A DNA stretch of 64,000 nucleotides from Polynucleobacter sp. Adler-ghost (GCF_018688495.1 NZ_CP061320.1:840586-904585), one strand, 5' to 3'; numbered from the stretch's first letter, positions 33,211 through 43,548 are shown. The notes: generated from the letters alone by a model not told the origin. Made by a program: numbers and translations.

Positions 33211-33999
33211 ATGCCCTTAGATTTAGGTGTTTTTTGTAAGAACACCTTAGATGGGGAAGTAGTAGATCACTGCTTCTCCGCAGTGTTTGGTTTAGCTCAA
33301 AACAGTGATCCTAGTTATTTGGATTGGCTGATGAAGGCTTGGGCCTGGACCTTGGCTGTAGCGGCTCTTAGTTTGACGATTGCTTTAATTCTGGGGGTAG
33401 TGATGGGTACTCTACGTACTCTGCCCACCACTAACTCGCTGCACAAATGGCTGATTCGGATTTCTACTGCTTGGGTAGAGTTATTCAGAAACATCCCCAT
33501 CTTAGTACAAGTCTTTCTTTGGTATCACGTCATTCCATCTTTTGTATTGCCCTTAAAGTCTCTACCATCGTATTGGTTGGTGAGTATTGCTCTTGGTTTC
33601 TTTACATCTGCTCGCATAGCTGAGCAGGTGAGGGCGGGTATTCAGGCTCTGCCTAGTGGACAAAGTGCTGCCGCAACCGCCTTAGGTTTAACAACCGTAC
33701 AAAGTTACCGTTACATTATTTTGCCAATGGCATTACGAATTGTGATGCCACCACTAACTTCGGAGAGTATGAATCTCATTAAAAACTCCTCAGTAGCTTT
33801 TGCAGTTTCCGTACCAGAGCTGACCTTATTTGCAATGCAGGCTCAAGAAGAAACATCGAAGGGTGTTGAAATCTACTTAGCAGTGACCTTGTTATATGCG
33901 CTCTCGGCATTTGCAGTTAATCGAGTGATGACTCTAATTGAAAAGCGTAGTCGCATTCCGGGTTTTATTGTTTCTAATGATGCAAGCTTGGCTCACTAG
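33211..33999 (+). CDS. gltJ: Amino acid ABC transporter permease (first)
   Basis: A 262-aa HisM-type permease with five hydrophobic segments. The coupling-helix motif is SARIAEQVRAGIQALPSGQSAAATALGL. A GltJ-like N-terminal extra segment (about 30 residues) precedes the first helix. It lies 32 bp behind gltI. Confidence 0.88.
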   Translation: MPLDLGVFCKNTLDGEVVDHCFSAVFGLAQNSDPSYLDWLMKAWAWTLAVAALSLTIALILGVVMGTLRTLPTTNSLHKWLIRISTAWVELFRNIPILVQVFLWYHVIPSFVLPLKSLPSYWLVSIALGFFTSARIAEQVRAGIQALPSGQSAAATALGLTTVQSYRYIILPMALRIVMPPLTSESMNLIKNSSVAFAVSVPELTLFAMQAQEETSKGVEIYLAVTLLYALSAFAVNRVMTLIEKRSRIPGFIVSNDASLAH

Positions 34000-34019
34000 G
34001 TGTTAATAGGATTAATGAC

Positions 34020-34688
34020 ATGCTGAGCTTAGATCTGAGTTTTTATAATTGGGAATTATTTACCAACTATATTTTGAAAGGCTTGGTATTTAGTGTTCAG
34101 TTAACTATCTTTGCAACAGTCGGTGGCATTCTATTTGGGACATTTTTGGCTTTAATGCGTTTGTCTGGACGGCCCGCATTGGTATATCCCGCTACATTCT
34201 ATGTGAACACCATGCGATCCATTCCCTTAGTCATGGTGATTCTGTGGTTTTTCTTGCTAATCCCTATGTTGATTGGCAGACCCATTGGCGCAGATCTCTC
34301 GGCCACGATTACTTTCATCGCATTTGAGGCAGCATTTTTCTCGGAGATTGTGCGCGCTGGCATTCAATCCGTACCGAAGGGGCAGAGCTATGCAGGAGAA
34401 GCTTTGGGCATGACTTATGGCCAGAATATGCGTCTTGTAGTATTGCCCCAAGCTTTCAGAAACATGATCCCCGTTTTTATGACCCAGACCATTGTCTTGT
34501 TTCAAGATACCTCATTAGTCTATGCCATCGGCGCATACGACTTACTTAAAGGATTTGAGATTGCTGGTAAAAATTATGGCCGCCCAATTGAAACCTATAT
34601 TTTGGCTGCAGCAAGCTATTTTGTAATTTGCTTCTCGCTTTCTAAAGTAGTGCGCAAGATACAAGCTAGAGTCGCTATTATTCACTAA
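34020..34688 (+). CDS. gltK: Amino acid ABC transporter permease (second)
   Basis: A 222-aa permease of the same family with coupling motif FSEIVRAGIQSVPKGQSYAG. It starts 20 bp after gltJ and pairs with it to form the channel. Confidence 0.88.
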   Translation: MLSLDLSFYNWELFTNYILKGLVFSVQLTIFATVGGILFGTFLALMRLSGRPALVYPATFYVNTMRSIPLVMVILWFFLLIPMLIGRPIGADLSATITFIAFEAAFFSEIVRAGIQSVPKGQSYAGEALGMTYGQNMRLVVLPQAFRNMIPVFMTQTIVLFQDTSLVYAIGAYDLLKGFEIAGKNYGRPIETYILAAASYFVICFSLSKVVRKIQARVAIIH

Positions 34689-34718
34689 CCTCATTCAGTA
34701 CAAATTCAATAAATCCAC

Positions 34719-35453
34719 ATGATTGAACTTCAAAACGTATCCAAATGGTATGGCTCATTTCAGGTGCTAAGCGATTGCTCTACATCGATTAAAAAAGGTG
34801 AGGTGGTGGTAATTTGCGGGCCCTCTGGTTCAGGTAAATCCACTCTGATTAAAACTATTAACGCTCTCGAGCCTTTTCAGGCGGGTGAGATTACAGTTGA
34901 TGGGGTTGCGCTACATGACCCAAAAACCAATTTACCAAAACTACGTTCACGTGTTGGCATGGTCTTTCAGCACTTTGAGCTTTTCCCGCACCTCAGTGTT
35001 ACTGAAAATCTGACGCTTGCTCAAATGAAGGTTTTAGGTAGATCGACAGATGAAGCCAAGACGCATGGCCTCAAGTATTTAGAGCGTGTTGGACTAATGG
35101 CTCAAAAAGATCAGTTTCCTGGACAGTTGTCTGGTGGCCAGCAGCAACGAGTCGCGATTGCCCGTGCCTTGAGTATGGATCCGATTGTGATGTTATTTGA
35201 TGAGCCAACTTCAGCCTTAGACCCAGAGATGGTGGGCGAGGTGCTAGATGTCATGGTGAAGCTCGCAAATGAGGGAATGACAATGTGCTGCGTTACCCAT
35301 GAAATGGGTTTCGCTCGCAAAGTGAGTCACCGCGTGATCTTTATGGATCAAGGCAAAATTATTGAGGACTGTAGCAAAGATGAGTTCTTTGGCAATCCTG
35401 AAGCGAGATCACCTAGAGCCAAGGATTTCCTCTCAAAAATTTTAGATTACTGA
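34719..35453 (+). CDS. gltL: Amino acid ABC transporter ATP-binding protein
   Basis: A 244-aa ATPase: Walker [10 protein letters not shown], signature [15 protein letters not shown], Walker [15 protein letters not shown] and switch histidine in [10 protein letters not shown]. The polar amino acid (GlnQ/GltL) subfamily is evident. Last gene of the gltIJKL unit; it ends 1 bp before the convergent decarboxylase gene. Confidence 0.92.
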   Translation: MIELQNVSKWYGSFQVLSDCSTSIKKGEVVVICGPSGSGKSTLIKTINALEPFQAGEITVDGVALHDPKTNLPKLRSRVGMVFQHFELFPHLSVTENLTLAQMKVLGRSTDEAKTHGLKYLERVGLMAQKDQFPGQLSGGQQQRVAIARALSMDPIVMLFDEPTSALDPEMVGEVLDVMVKLANEGMTMCCVTHEMGFARKVSHRVIFMDQGKIIEDCSKDEFFGNPEARSPRAKDFLSKILDY

Positions 35454-35454
35454 T

Positions 35455-35832
35455 CTAAATTCCCATCTCAGTAAAGACTTCTTTGGCGCACCTGAAGCTA
35501 TCGATCGCTGCTGGTACTCCACAGTAAATCGCGGCCTGCAAAAATACTTCCTGAATATCCTCTTTACTTAACCCATTATTAATGGCGCCTCGCACATGAA
35601 GCTTGAGCTCATGCGGTCGATTTAAAGCAGTGATCATAGATAGGTTAATGATGCTTCTGGTTCTGCGGTCTAGGCCAGGGCGATTCCAGATTTCATTCCA
35701 GCAATACTCGGTGACTAGTTCTTGCATCGGCATATTGAATGCGTCTGCATTCTGAATGGAGTTGTCCACATACTCTGCTCCCAGAACTTCGCGGCGAGTT
35801 TTGAGGCCCTTTTCAAATGCTTCTTTATTCAT
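35455..35832 (-). CDS. Carboxymuconolactone decarboxylase family protein
   Basis: A 125-aa protein resembling PcaC: RREVLGAEYVDNSIQNAD, EYCWNEIWNRPGLDRRTRS, LSMITALNRPHELKLHVRGA and EVFLQAAIYCGVPAAIDSF. PcaC converts 4-carboxymuconolactone in protocatechuate breakdown. No other pca genes are near, so the real substrate is uncertain. GGAGAT precedes the start. Confidence 0.85.
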   Translation of the reverse strand: MNKEAFEKGLKTRREVLGAEYVDNSIQNADAFNMPMQELVTEYCWNEIWNRPGLDRRTRSIINLSMITALNRPHELKLHVRGAINNGLSKEDIQEVFLQAAIYCGVPAAIDSFRCAKEVFTEMGI

Positions 35833-35920
35833 GCTGATCTCCTATGCTGTTGCCATGTTTTGAATAGATTGCATATACTGCCACTATTCAGGCGCTCCCG
35901 TTTAGCCTAGAATGATCTGC

Positions 35921-36268
35921 ATGAACAGGATTTTTTCTTTGCGTGTAGCTTTCTTCTCTTTTACTTTGGCTCTTCTTAGCGCCTGCACTGTTGATAAGCT
36001 CGAGGCAAGGTTACAGGCTGACCCACAATGTAAATCAGTCATGAATGCCAAAACCGGAGCTTCAATGCCATGCCCTGGCACCGATAAAGAATTTTATAAA
36101 TCTGTTCCAGCCTTAAATACGACAGCACCTAAGCTTGCTCAAGCTGAAGTGGTGCAAGCATCTGCTTCTGGCCCAGTGTTAACTCCAAAAACTTTTGCCG
36201 CACCAGTAGAGTGCAAGCCACAACTGCATCAAAAGTCAGGAATCCTGATGCCTTGCCCGGCACCGTAA
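35921..36268 (+). CDS. Small lipoprotein with repeated CxxxxxxxxG-MPCPG motif
   Basis: Start at 35921 gives a lipoprotein signal with lipobox LLSAC and 115 aa. Two copies of a short unit are seen, CKSVMNAKTGASMPCPG and CKPQLHQKSGILMPCPA, separated by a Thr/Ala-rich linker. Each contains two cysteines. No known function. The DUF3313-like gene follows 35 bp later. Confidence 0.55.
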   Translation: MNRIFSLRVAFFSFTLALLSACTVDKLEARLQADPQCKSVMNAKTGASMPCPGTDKEFYKSVPALNTTAPKLAQAEVVQASASGPVLTPKTFAAPVECKPQLHQKSGILMPCPAP

Positions 36269-36303
36269 TCAAAGATCACATAGATCATTTACCGAAAGAA
36301 AAT

Positions 36304-36990
36304 ATGAACAAATCAGGCGCTTTAATTGCAGCAATCTCTTTAGCTACTTTGTTGACTGCATGTAGTAATACGCCTAAATTGGCAAGCCAGCCAATGCCTA
36401 GGTCTGGGTTTTTACCCAATTACTCAGTGCTGGTGCCGATGGCGACATCTGAAGCTGATACTCGTATTTGGAGATACCGTAAAGACGGCGTTAATCCAGG
36501 AGCCTACACTGCAGTGATCTTGGATCCAATTTACTTAAACCAAAACGCTACGAAAGAAATTTCTCCAGACGTGATTAATCAAGCGCAGATTGCATTGCAA
36601 GATTCTATGGTGAATGCAGTTAATAGTCGTGGGAATATCAAGATCGTAAATCAAGCCGGTCCAGGCGTTGCTCGTATCTCTGTTGGTATTACTGGTGCAG
36701 AGAGTTCAGCAGATAGTTTGCAGCCATGGAATTTCACGCCGATTGGCTTGGCAATGAATGCAGCTGCTTATGCTGGAGGTGTGAACTCTAAAACACCAGC
36801 AATGTTAGTAGAGAGCAAGATTACCGATAGCCAAACTAAAGAAGTCATTGGCGAGGGCTTAGTCACCATTCAGGGTGAATCCTTTCGCACAGGCGGCGGT
36901 TCGGTTGAATCATTTGTAGCTATGGCTAAGAAGGTGGTCAAGGTGGCAATGGAGACTTCTGCTGATCCAAGAGCAACTGGCACAAAATAA
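36304..36990 (+). CDS. DUF3313-like lipoprotein
   Basis: Start at 36304, with GAAAG upstream; the longer frame from 36211 overlaps the previous gene and is unlikely. The 228-aa product has lipobox LLTAC. The mature part (SGFLPNYSVLVPM, TRIWRYRKDGVNPGAYTAVILDPI) fits DUF3313, an outer membrane lipoprotein family of unknown role. It lies between two other small secreted proteins. Confidence 0.72.
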   Translation: MNKSGALIAAISLATLLTACSNTPKLASQPMPRSGFLPNYSVLVPMATSEADTRIWRYRKDGVNPGAYTAVILDPIYLNQNATKEISPDVINQAQIALQDSMVNAVNSRGNIKIVNQAGPGVARISVGITGAESSADSLQPWNFTPIGLAMNAAAYAGGVNSKTPAMLVESKITDSQTKEVIGEGLVTIQGESFRTGGGSVESFVAMAKKVVKVAMETSADPRATGTK

Positions 36991-36998
36991 GAGCCTCA

Positions 36999-37262
36999 AT
37001 GCGATTCCTGATCGGTAACTTATGCCTCATCTGCACGGCAGCATTCCTGTTTCTAGCAGCTCCTGTTTCTGCTGATGAAGCCTCACGTAATAGAGAGATC
37101 CAAGAGCGCTTCGCTAAATGCGATATCAATCGAGACGGTAAGTTGACCATGGAAGAGGCTAAGGGCTGCATGCCTCGAATCTATGACCATTTCAGTAGAA
37201 TTGACGAGCAGGGAAGAGGCTATGTCACCGTTGCTCAAATTCAGGCGATGGCAGATCGTTAA
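36999..37262 (+). CDS. Secreted EF-hand protein
   Basis: An 87-aa protein with a signal peptide (ending APVSADE) and one clear EF-hand loop, DINRDGKLTMEE, followed by a degenerate second (RIDEQGRGYVTVAQ). It probably binds calcium in the periplasm. It starts 8 bp after the DUF3313-like stop and so shares its operon. Confidence 0.72.
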   Translation: MRFLIGNLCLICTAAFLFLAAPVSADEASRNREIQERFAKCDINRDGKLTMEEAKGCMPRIYDHFSRIDEQGRGYVTVAQIQAMADR

Positions 37263-37263
37263 G

Positions 37264-38037
37264 CTATTGAGCGAGCTTCGGTAACTTTTTAGAATCTGTA
37301 GGCCAAGTCAGCACAATCTTCGCATCAATCTTTAAGATCTTCTTATCTTTGTCTGGATAGTCCATTCGTGACAATAAATCGGCAATCAGATTGAGGTGTG
37401 CATGCTTTTTATCATTAGCACTTACAACTGTCCATGGGGCATCTGATGAGCTAGTTTTTTTGAGCATGCTATCCCTAGCGTCTGAGTAGGCGTCCCACAT
37501 CTTTTGTGCTTTTTGATCTATCGGGCTAATCTTCCATTGCTTAAGTGGATCCTTCGCGCGATCCTTGAGTCGAGAAGCTTGCTCTTCTTTGCTGATATCC
37601 AGGTAATACTTCATTAGCTGGATATCTGATCCGACAAGTAGAGATTCAAAATCATTCACCGTATGCATAAACTGCTTGTACTGCGCATCAGTGCAAAATC
37701 CCATGACTTTTTCAACGCCCGCACGGTTATACCAACTGCGGTTGAATAATACAAATTCACCTGCAGTTGGAAGTTGAGCAACATATCTTTGGAAGTACCA
37801 TTCGCCTTCCTCGCGCGGGGAGGGCTTATTCAGGGCAACGACTCTGCTATCTCTAGGGCTTAAATGTTCCGTAATGCTTTTAATGGATCCGTCTTTGCCG
37901 GCTGTATCACGCCCTTCGAAAATGACTAAGAGTCGCTTACCCTTTTGAATAATGTGACGCTGAAGTTTGACCAATTCAATTTGAAGAAGTCTGAGGTCTG
38001 CCTCGTAAGTGTGTTCATGAATGTCAGATTTACTCAC
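37264..38037 (-). CDS. ppk2: Polyphosphate kinase 2 (second copy)
   Basis: A 257-aa single-domain PPK2 with FEGRDTAGKDGSIKS (Walker A), VLFNRSWYNRAGVEKVMGF and RAKDPLKQWKISPID. It differs from the copy at 15037 by lacking the acidic N-terminal extension and by K-D-G in place of K-G-G. Two PPK2s in one genome often differ in direction or nucleotide class. It lies 24 bp behind an AlgP-like gene. No Pho box is seen upstream, unlike the first copy. Confidence 0.9.
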   Translation of the reverse strand: MSKSDIHEHTYEADLRLLQIELVKLQRHIIQKGKRLLVIFEGRDTAGKDGSIKSITEHLSPRDSRVVALNKPSPREEGEWYFQRYVAQLPTAGEFVLFNRSWYNRAGVEKVMGFCTDAQYKQFMHTVNDFESLLVGSDIQLMKYYLDISKEEQASRLKDRAKDPLKQWKISPIDQKAQKMWDAYSDARDSMLKKTSSSDAPWTVVSANDKKHAHLNLIADLLSRMDYPDKDKKILKIDAKIVLTWPTDSKKLPKLAQ

Positions 38038-38061
38038 GGGCAGCCTTCACTATGCAATTGA

Positions 38062-38355
38062 CTATGAAGCAGTTGGCGTTGCTGGAATCACTTTTTTCGC
38101 AACTACTTTCTTGGCAGGAGCCTTTTTCGCTACTACTTTCTTTGCTGGCGCTTTCTTAGCTACGATCTTTTTAGCTGGAGTCTTTTTTGCAGGGACTTTT
38201 TTGGCCGCTGCTTTTTTGGAGACTACCTTTTTAGCTGGAGCTTTTTTCTCGAGCTTGTCCAAGGCTTTTGCAAGCTTGTCGATGAGCTTTTCTCTATCTG
38301 CCTCGAGCTTATCTAGCTTTTTCAATAATTGCTTCACTAATTTTTTCTGACTCAT
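38062..38355 (-). CDS. Histone-H1/AlgP-like lysine-rich protein
   Basis: A 97-aa protein. Residues 1-40 form a charged coiled coil (LLKKLDKLEADREKLIDKLA). The rest is a run of A-P-A-K-K-V-V-A-K-K repeats, as in AlgP, histone-H1-like proteins and PhaM tails. Such tails bind DNA and polyanions, including polyphosphate. It is upstream of ppk2 in the same direction, which points to polyphosphate-granule or nucleoid association. Confidence 0.8.
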   Translation of the reverse strand: MSQKKLVKQLLKKLDKLEADREKLIDKLAKALDKLEKKAPAKKVVSKKAAAKKVPAKKTPAKKIVAKKAPAKKVVAKKAPAKKVVAKKVIPATPTAS

Positions 38356-38562
38356 GGTGTATTCCTTTCAATAGGATGCTGTTTATTCAATCTGCGTAAA
38401 TGGCCGATGTCTCATTCCTGATCCTACGTTTTATTGGGATGAGTTTCAAGCGATTGTGACAGTCAGCGCCATATTTAATTGGGTGCTACGTGTATTTCAT
38501 CCCCTGCAAGAGCAAGGAGTTAATATTTAGTCTTAGCCCCATTTTGAAAAGAAAGCATCTAT

Positions 38563-39567
38563 ATGCGCCCACCCCTGAAATACATCCTCTCCGTCAGCTT
38601 GCTGCTCCTGAGCTCTTTAGTTTCCGCGCAAAAAAATGATGCCATTATTCAGACGGGGCAAGTGCAGGAGGCCCTAGCACGAGGCGCAATTCTTTGGGAT
38701 GTGCGTGATGAAAAGAGTTACCTGGAGGGGCATATCCCTGGCGCAATCAATATCGGCGATGCGGGCAATGTTCTGAGGGATGCAAATAAAGAGGACTATA
38801 TCTCCACCGCAAAAATTCAATCCATTTTTAATGCTGCCGGACTCGATGTGAATAAAGACATTGTGGTTTACGGCTCCCGCGGAAATCCATATGCTTACTT
38901 TGGCCTTTATACGATTCAGTATTTTGGCGGTAAGCAAGCTCAAATCTATCACGATGGGATTGATGCCTGGAAATCAGCTGGATTACCGCTTCAAAAAGAG
39001 CGCCCGAGTCTGCCGGCTGTCTCCGTAACATTGGCGCCCCAGCCTCAGTTGCTGGTGACTAATGAGGAGATGCTGAAGTTGGTTCAATCTAAATCAGTCC
39101 AGATTATTGATGCGCGAACTCCTGATGAGTTTTCTGGAAAAGATGTTCGTGCGATTCGAGGGGGCCATATTCCCAATGCAATCAATATTCCCTACGAAGA
39201 AAATTGGCAGGATCCTGCTACGTCTATTAAGCTTGGCAAGAAGCAGGTATCTGATAATTCGGGGATGACTCTTAAAAGCCAGACAGATTTGAAAAAGTTG
39301 TATTCAAGTCTGGATCCCAATCAAGAGACAGTTGTCTACTGCCAAAGTGGTGTGCGTGCTGCCGAGACAGCCACGGTCCTCAAAAATCTTGGTTTTAAGA
39401 AGGTGAAGGTTTATGACTCATCTTGGCTGGGTTGGGGGAATAACCTCAAAGCCCAAGTGTCTGACGAAAGCTTTTTAAATGTAGGTGCCCTGAATGCAAA
39501 AATTTCCGCAATGCAAAACAAGATTAATCAACTGGAAGAGGCTTTAAAGGCCAAAGGTAATAATTAA
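38563..39567 (+). CDS. Periplasmic tandem rhodanese
   Basis: A 334-aa protein with a signal peptide (SVSLLLLSSLVSAQ) and two rhodanese domains. The second has the active loop VVYCQSGVRAAET with catalytic Cys near residue 264. In the first the loop reads VVYGSRGNPYAY, with no Cys, so it is inactive. A coiled-coil tail (MQNKINQLEEALK) ends the protein. It transfers sulfane sulfur, probably in the periplasm. Confidence 0.85.
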   Translation: MRPPLKYILSVSLLLLSSLVSAQKNDAIIQTGQVQEALARGAILWDVRDEKSYLEGHIPGAINIGDAGNVLRDANKEDYISTAKIQSIFNAAGLDVNKDIVVYGSRGNPYAYFGLYTIQYFGGKQAQIYHDGIDAWKSAGLPLQKERPSLPAVSVTLAPQPQLLVTNEEMLKLVQSKSVQIIDARTPDEFSGKDVRAIRGGHIPNAINIPYEENWQDPATSIKLGKKQVSDNSGMTLKSQTDLKKLYSSLDPNQETVVYCQSGVRAAETATVLKNLGFKKVKVYDSSWLGWGNNLKAQVSDESFLNVGALNAKISAMQNKINQLEEALKAKGNN

Positions 39568-39594
39568 TGCCTGCTATTGATTGGCTCTAAATTG

Positions 39595-39630
39595 AAAAAC
39601 CCCAGATAGGAGATCTTCTGGGGTTTTTTT
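39595..39630 (+). terminator. Rho-independent terminator after rhodanese gene
   Basis: CCCCAGA / TCTGGGG stem with a 10-base loop and flanking A and T tracts. The flanks allow it to work for both convergent genes. Confidence 0.85.
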
Positions 39631-39642
39631 GAGTGAAGCGGA

Positions 39643-39828
39643 TTATTCTGGATGGAAGTTATTGCTGGCCATAAAGCTAATAGTGCGCTCAAAGCCCAAA
39701 ATACGGATGTAACGCCAGGCGATATCGCGGTATTTGCTGTCTAAATAGCCAATAGCGACCTCAGGCGTCCTTTTGGAAAGGTCAATCTGTTCAATGGTGC
39801 GGGCCCAACGTTTTAGTCTTGTTGACAT
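39643..39828 (-). CDS. Small hypothetical protein (61 aa)
   Basis: A basic 61-aa protein starting at 39828 (MSTRLKRWARTIEQIDLSK); the ten residues upstream lack a good ribosome site. It includes VAIGYLDSKYRDIAWRYIRI. No family known; it looks like a single conserved small gene. Confidence 0.5.
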   Translation of the reverse strand: MSTRLKRWARTIEQIDLSKRTPEVAIGYLDSKYRDIAWRYIRILGFERTISFMASNNFHPE

Positions 39829-39941
39829 ATTTACTACCTCCATGTGCATACAACGCATGGAAAAGTAGCTGGGATGACAGAAATAAGTAATATTTTTAAA
39901 GAAAATGGCAAAAAGTGGGCTAATCAGCCCATTTACAGGCT

Positions 39942-40340
39942 TTACTCCTGAATTTCTGCTGCAGCCCGTTCTTTTTTTGCTGCTTTAGCCCTCGCTTTGA
40001 TGGGTTTGAGGAACATCAGCAGACATACAAAACCTACTGTTCCAATGGCGGTTTCTAGGGCAGCCATCCAGAAATTGACCCCAGTTTCCAAAATACGGAC
40101 TAAGCCCTCGGTGATGTAGAGCAGGATCAGCATGGAGGCCCATTGCATGGTGTAGACATTACCTTTCCATAGGCCTGGAATGGCAAATAACAAGGGGATG
40201 GCCTTGAGAATGAGCCAAGAGCCTCCTGGCCTGAGTGGTGAGATAAACCATTCCCAAGCAACGCACAGAATAAAAAGGTCAACAAAAGCTGCCGTAGCGA
40301 TGAGTTGGTAGGGGTTTTTAGAGAGCCAGCTTTTGAGCAT
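39942..40340 (-). CDS. DUF2069 membrane protein
   Basis: A 132-aa inner membrane protein with four helices and a basic C-terminus. The family is recognised by FILCVAWEWFISPLRPGGS, IPGLWKGNVYTMQWASM and LYITEGLVR. It lies 8 bp behind wrbA, the order usual in betaproteobacteria. Function unknown. Confidence 0.85.
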   Translation of the reverse strand: MLKSWLSKNPYQLIATAAFVDLFILCVAWEWFISPLRPGGSWLILKAIPLLFAIPGLWKGNVYTMQWASMLILLYITEGLVRILETGVNFWMAALETAIGTVGFVCLLMFLKPIKARAKAAKKERAAAEIQE

Positions 40341-40348
40341 GAATTGCC

Positions 40349-40954
<606 letters not shown>

Positions 40955-40963
40955 TTATCTCTT

Positions 40964-41824
40964 ATGATATGGGCGATGCGCCTTATACAGAATCCTCAAT
41001 TATGGCTCTCTCTTGGAAAAGAGATCTGGGAGCGTAACCGGGGCCAAAATCTAAAGCAAGTAGCGGCTAGCTTGGCCTTTACCACTACGCTTGCCTTGAT
41101 TCCAATGCTCACTGTAGCTTCCATTCTGATTGGCTATCTCCCCAGTGTGGTGCGGATTAAGTATGCCTTTCAGGCCTGGCTACTAGATACCTATATGCCA
41201 GGTGGCTTAAATCAGCAGGTCTTTAATTACTTGGATCAATTTTCAGCTCAGGCCAAAGGCCTCACCTTGATTGGTTTGCTTGGCTTGGTGATTACGACCA
41301 TCATGACATTGGCTGTGATTGAAAGCGCCTTTAATCAGATCTTCCGTGTCTCTGAAAGTCGACCTATTTTGAAGAAGGTCGCGATCTATTCCTCTGCAAC
41401 CATATTGGGACCTATCCTATTGGGTATTGGCACCTACTTGAGTGGCCTGCTATTTAGTGCAGCAGAGGGGTGGACGGAAACCCTGAGCTTTGGTTTGGGG
41501 TTTGTGGCAACGGTGGTGCCAGTACTGCTGGCCATGTCCGTATTCTCAGTGGCTTACAAAATCCTTCCTTATACCCACATTGAGTGGCGTGACGCTTTAA
41601 GTGGTGCTTTCTTTGCAGCCCTCACGTTTGAGTTGATGAAGTTTGGCTTCGGTCTCTTTCTGACCAATGTCGCCTTTTACAAAACAGTCTATGGCGCTTT
41701 TGCGATCTTCCCCTTAGCGCTGATTTGGATTTACCTTACCTGGTGGATTACCTTGGCTGGTGCAGTCTTGGTTGCTAATCTTCCTAGCATTCGCAATGGT
41801 TTGCTTAGGGTTATTCGTTACTGA
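40964..41824 (+). CDS. yihY: YihY/BrkB-family inner membrane protein
   Basis: A protein of about 286 aa with six helices. Family motifs: KQVAASLAFTTTLALIPML, AFNQIFRVSESRPILKKVA and YGAFAIFPLALIWIYLTWW. Start is uncertain: 40937 would overlap wrbA, while 40964 or 40976 are likelier. Often annotated ribonuclease BN in error; function is unknown. Confidence 0.85.
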   Translation: MIWAMRLIQNPQLWLSLGKEIWERNRGQNLKQVAASLAFTTTLALIPMLTVASILIGYLPSVVRIKYAFQAWLLDTYMPGGLNQQVFNYLDQFSAQAKGLTLIGLLGLVITTIMTLAVIESAFNQIFRVSESRPILKKVAIYSSATILGPILLGIGTYLSGLLFSAAEGWTETLSFGLGFVATVVPVLLAMSVFSVAYKILPYTHIEWRDALSGAFFAALTFELMKFGFGLFLTNVAFYKTVYGAFAIFPLALIWIYLTWWITLAGAVLVANLPSIRNGLLRVIRY

Positions 41825-41901
41825 AATACTTCGTATGCCCCTTGATTCCTTTGGGGCATAAGAATATATTGGTTAAACAAGAACCGATTGCTGGAGATCA
41901 A

Positions 41902-42357
41902 ATGAAAGTTTGCGACATACTGCGCGTTAAGGGCAGCACACTATTTACAGTGGCACCAGATACTGCATTGCAAACTGCCGTCTTGGTCATGAGCGAGCAT
42001 GACATCGGTTCATTGGTCGTGATGGAGTACGACAAGCTTGTGGGTATCCTGACATTCCGTGAAGTGATTGCAGCTTTAGCAAAACACCATGGCAAATTAG
42101 ATGACCTCAAAGTGCAAAGCGTCATGAATGCCAAGCCTTTGACATGCAATATGGAAACAGAGATCGATGAGGTTCGTCGCATGATGCTAGTTGATCATGC
42201 CCGCTACTTGCCGGTGATTGATCAAAAGATGCTGATGGGTGTGATTTCTTTCTACGACGTGGCTAAATCCGTTGTTGAGGCCCAGGACTTCGAAAACTCC
42301 ATGCTCAAGGCTTACATCCGCGACTGGCCAGAAGAGGCTGAAAAAGCTGCCCCATAG
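41902..42357 (+). CDS. CBS-domain protein
   Basis: A 151-aa protein made of two CBS motifs (VCDILRVKGSTLFTVAP to TFREVIAALAK, and VQSVMNAKPLTC to SFYDVAKSVVE). The start at 41902 has TGGAGA eight bases upstream; the frame from 41842 lacks one. CBS pairs bind adenosyl nucleotides and often act as regulatory sensors. It lies between yihY and aroC on the same strand. Confidence 0.85.
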   Translation: MKVCDILRVKGSTLFTVAPDTALQTAVLVMSEHDIGSLVVMEYDKLVGILTFREVIAALAKHHGKLDDLKVQSVMNAKPLTCNMETEIDEVRRMMLVDHARYLPVIDQKMLMGVISFYDVAKSVVEAQDFENSMLKAYIRDWPEEAEKAAP

Positions 42358-42400
42358 GCTCAGCCTAGCCCAAGCCCCCGAGCAATGACATAATGTCAGT

Positions 42401-43516
42401 ATGTCAGGAAATACTTTAGGCCTTCTTTTTACTGTCACCACTTTTGGTGAATCCCACGGTCCCGCTATTGGCGCTATTGTTGATGGCTGCCCTCCAGGCA
42501 TGTCTCTGTGTGAAGCGGACTTGCAGATTGATTTGGATCGTCGTAAGCCAGGAACATCTCGCCATGTGACCCAACGTCAAGAAGCCGACAGAGTGGAAAT
42601 TCTGTCTGGTGTATATGAAGGCAAAACTACGGGTGCGCCCATTGGCCTACTCATTCGGAATACCGACCAACGCAGTCAAGACTACGGCAACATCCTGCAA
42701 ACATTTAGACCCGGTCATGCTGATTACGCTTATCACTATAAATATGGTTTGCGTGATCCTCGTGGAGGTGGGCGCTCGTCAGCGCGATTAACTGCTCCGG
42801 TAGTAGCTGCAGCTGCAATCGCCAAGAAGTGGCTCAAAGAACAGTATGGCACTGAGTTTTATGGCTATATGAGCCAACTCGGTGAAATTGAAATCCCATT
42901 TAAAGATGCCGCACTGACTGAGGGTAATCCTTTCTTTGCCGCTAATGCCGATATCGTTCCTCAATTAGAGGCTTATATGGATGCACTGCGCAAAGCAGGG
43001 GATTCTTGCGGAGCAAAGATTGAAGTGCGAGCACGTAATGTGCCCATTGGATTAGGCGAGCCTTTATTCGATAAGTTAGATGCCGATATTGCGCATGCCA
43101 TGATGGGTATTAATGCGGTGAAGGGCGTGGAGATTGGTTCTGGCTTTAAGTCGGTAGCGCAACGCGGTAGTGAGCATGGCGATGAGTTGCATCCCAATGG
43201 ATTTGCTAGCAATAATGCGGGCGGTACTTTAGGCGGCATCAGCACTGGTCAAGATTTGCGTGTGTCGATTGCCATTAAGCCAACCTCTAGTATTTTGAGT
43301 TCAAAAGAATCAGTTGATTTAGATGGTAAGCCTATTACTGTGCAAACCAAAGGTCGTCATGATCCTTGTGTTGGTATTCGGGCAACGCCGATTGCAGAAG
43401 CCATGTTAGCTTTGGTGCTGATCGATCATGCACTTCGTCACCGCGCTCAGTGTGGTGATGTGAAACACAGTATTCCGCCGATCCCAGCTGCACGTCCTGG
43501 CTCTGCAACGGATTAA
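42401..43516 (+). CDS. aroC: Chorismate synthase
   Basis: A 371-aa enzyme making chorismate from EPSP with reduced FMN. Signatures: [20 protein letters not shown] near the start, [27 protein letters not shown], and [19 protein letters not shown] near the end. Normal length for the family. Confidence 0.97.
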   Translation: MSGNTLGLLFTVTTFGESHGPAIGAIVDGCPPGMSLCEADLQIDLDRRKPGTSRHVTQRQEADRVEILSGVYEGKTTGAPIGLLIRNTDQRSQDYGNILQTFRPGHADYAYHYKYGLRDPRGGGRSSARLTAPVVAAAAIAKKWLKEQYGTEFYGYMSQLGEIEIPFKDAALTEGNPFFAANADIVPQLEAYMDALRKAGDSCGAKIEVRARNVPIGLGEPLFDKLDADIAHAMMGINAVKGVEIGSGFKSVAQRGSEHGDELHPNGFASNNAGGTLGGISTGQDLRVSIAIKPTSSILSSKESVDLDGKPITVQTKGRHDPCVGIRATPIAEAMLALVLIDHALRHRAQCGDVKHSIPPIPAARPGSATD

Positions 43517-43548
43517 CACTAAATCCATTTTAGAAAACTAAAAAGAAA

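Noticed and set aside
38021..38350. Plus-strand frame rich in Phe, Ala and Thr opposite the AlgP-like gene
   Set aside because: It is the reverse strand of the A-P-A-K-K repeats; codon bias and family match support the minus strand.
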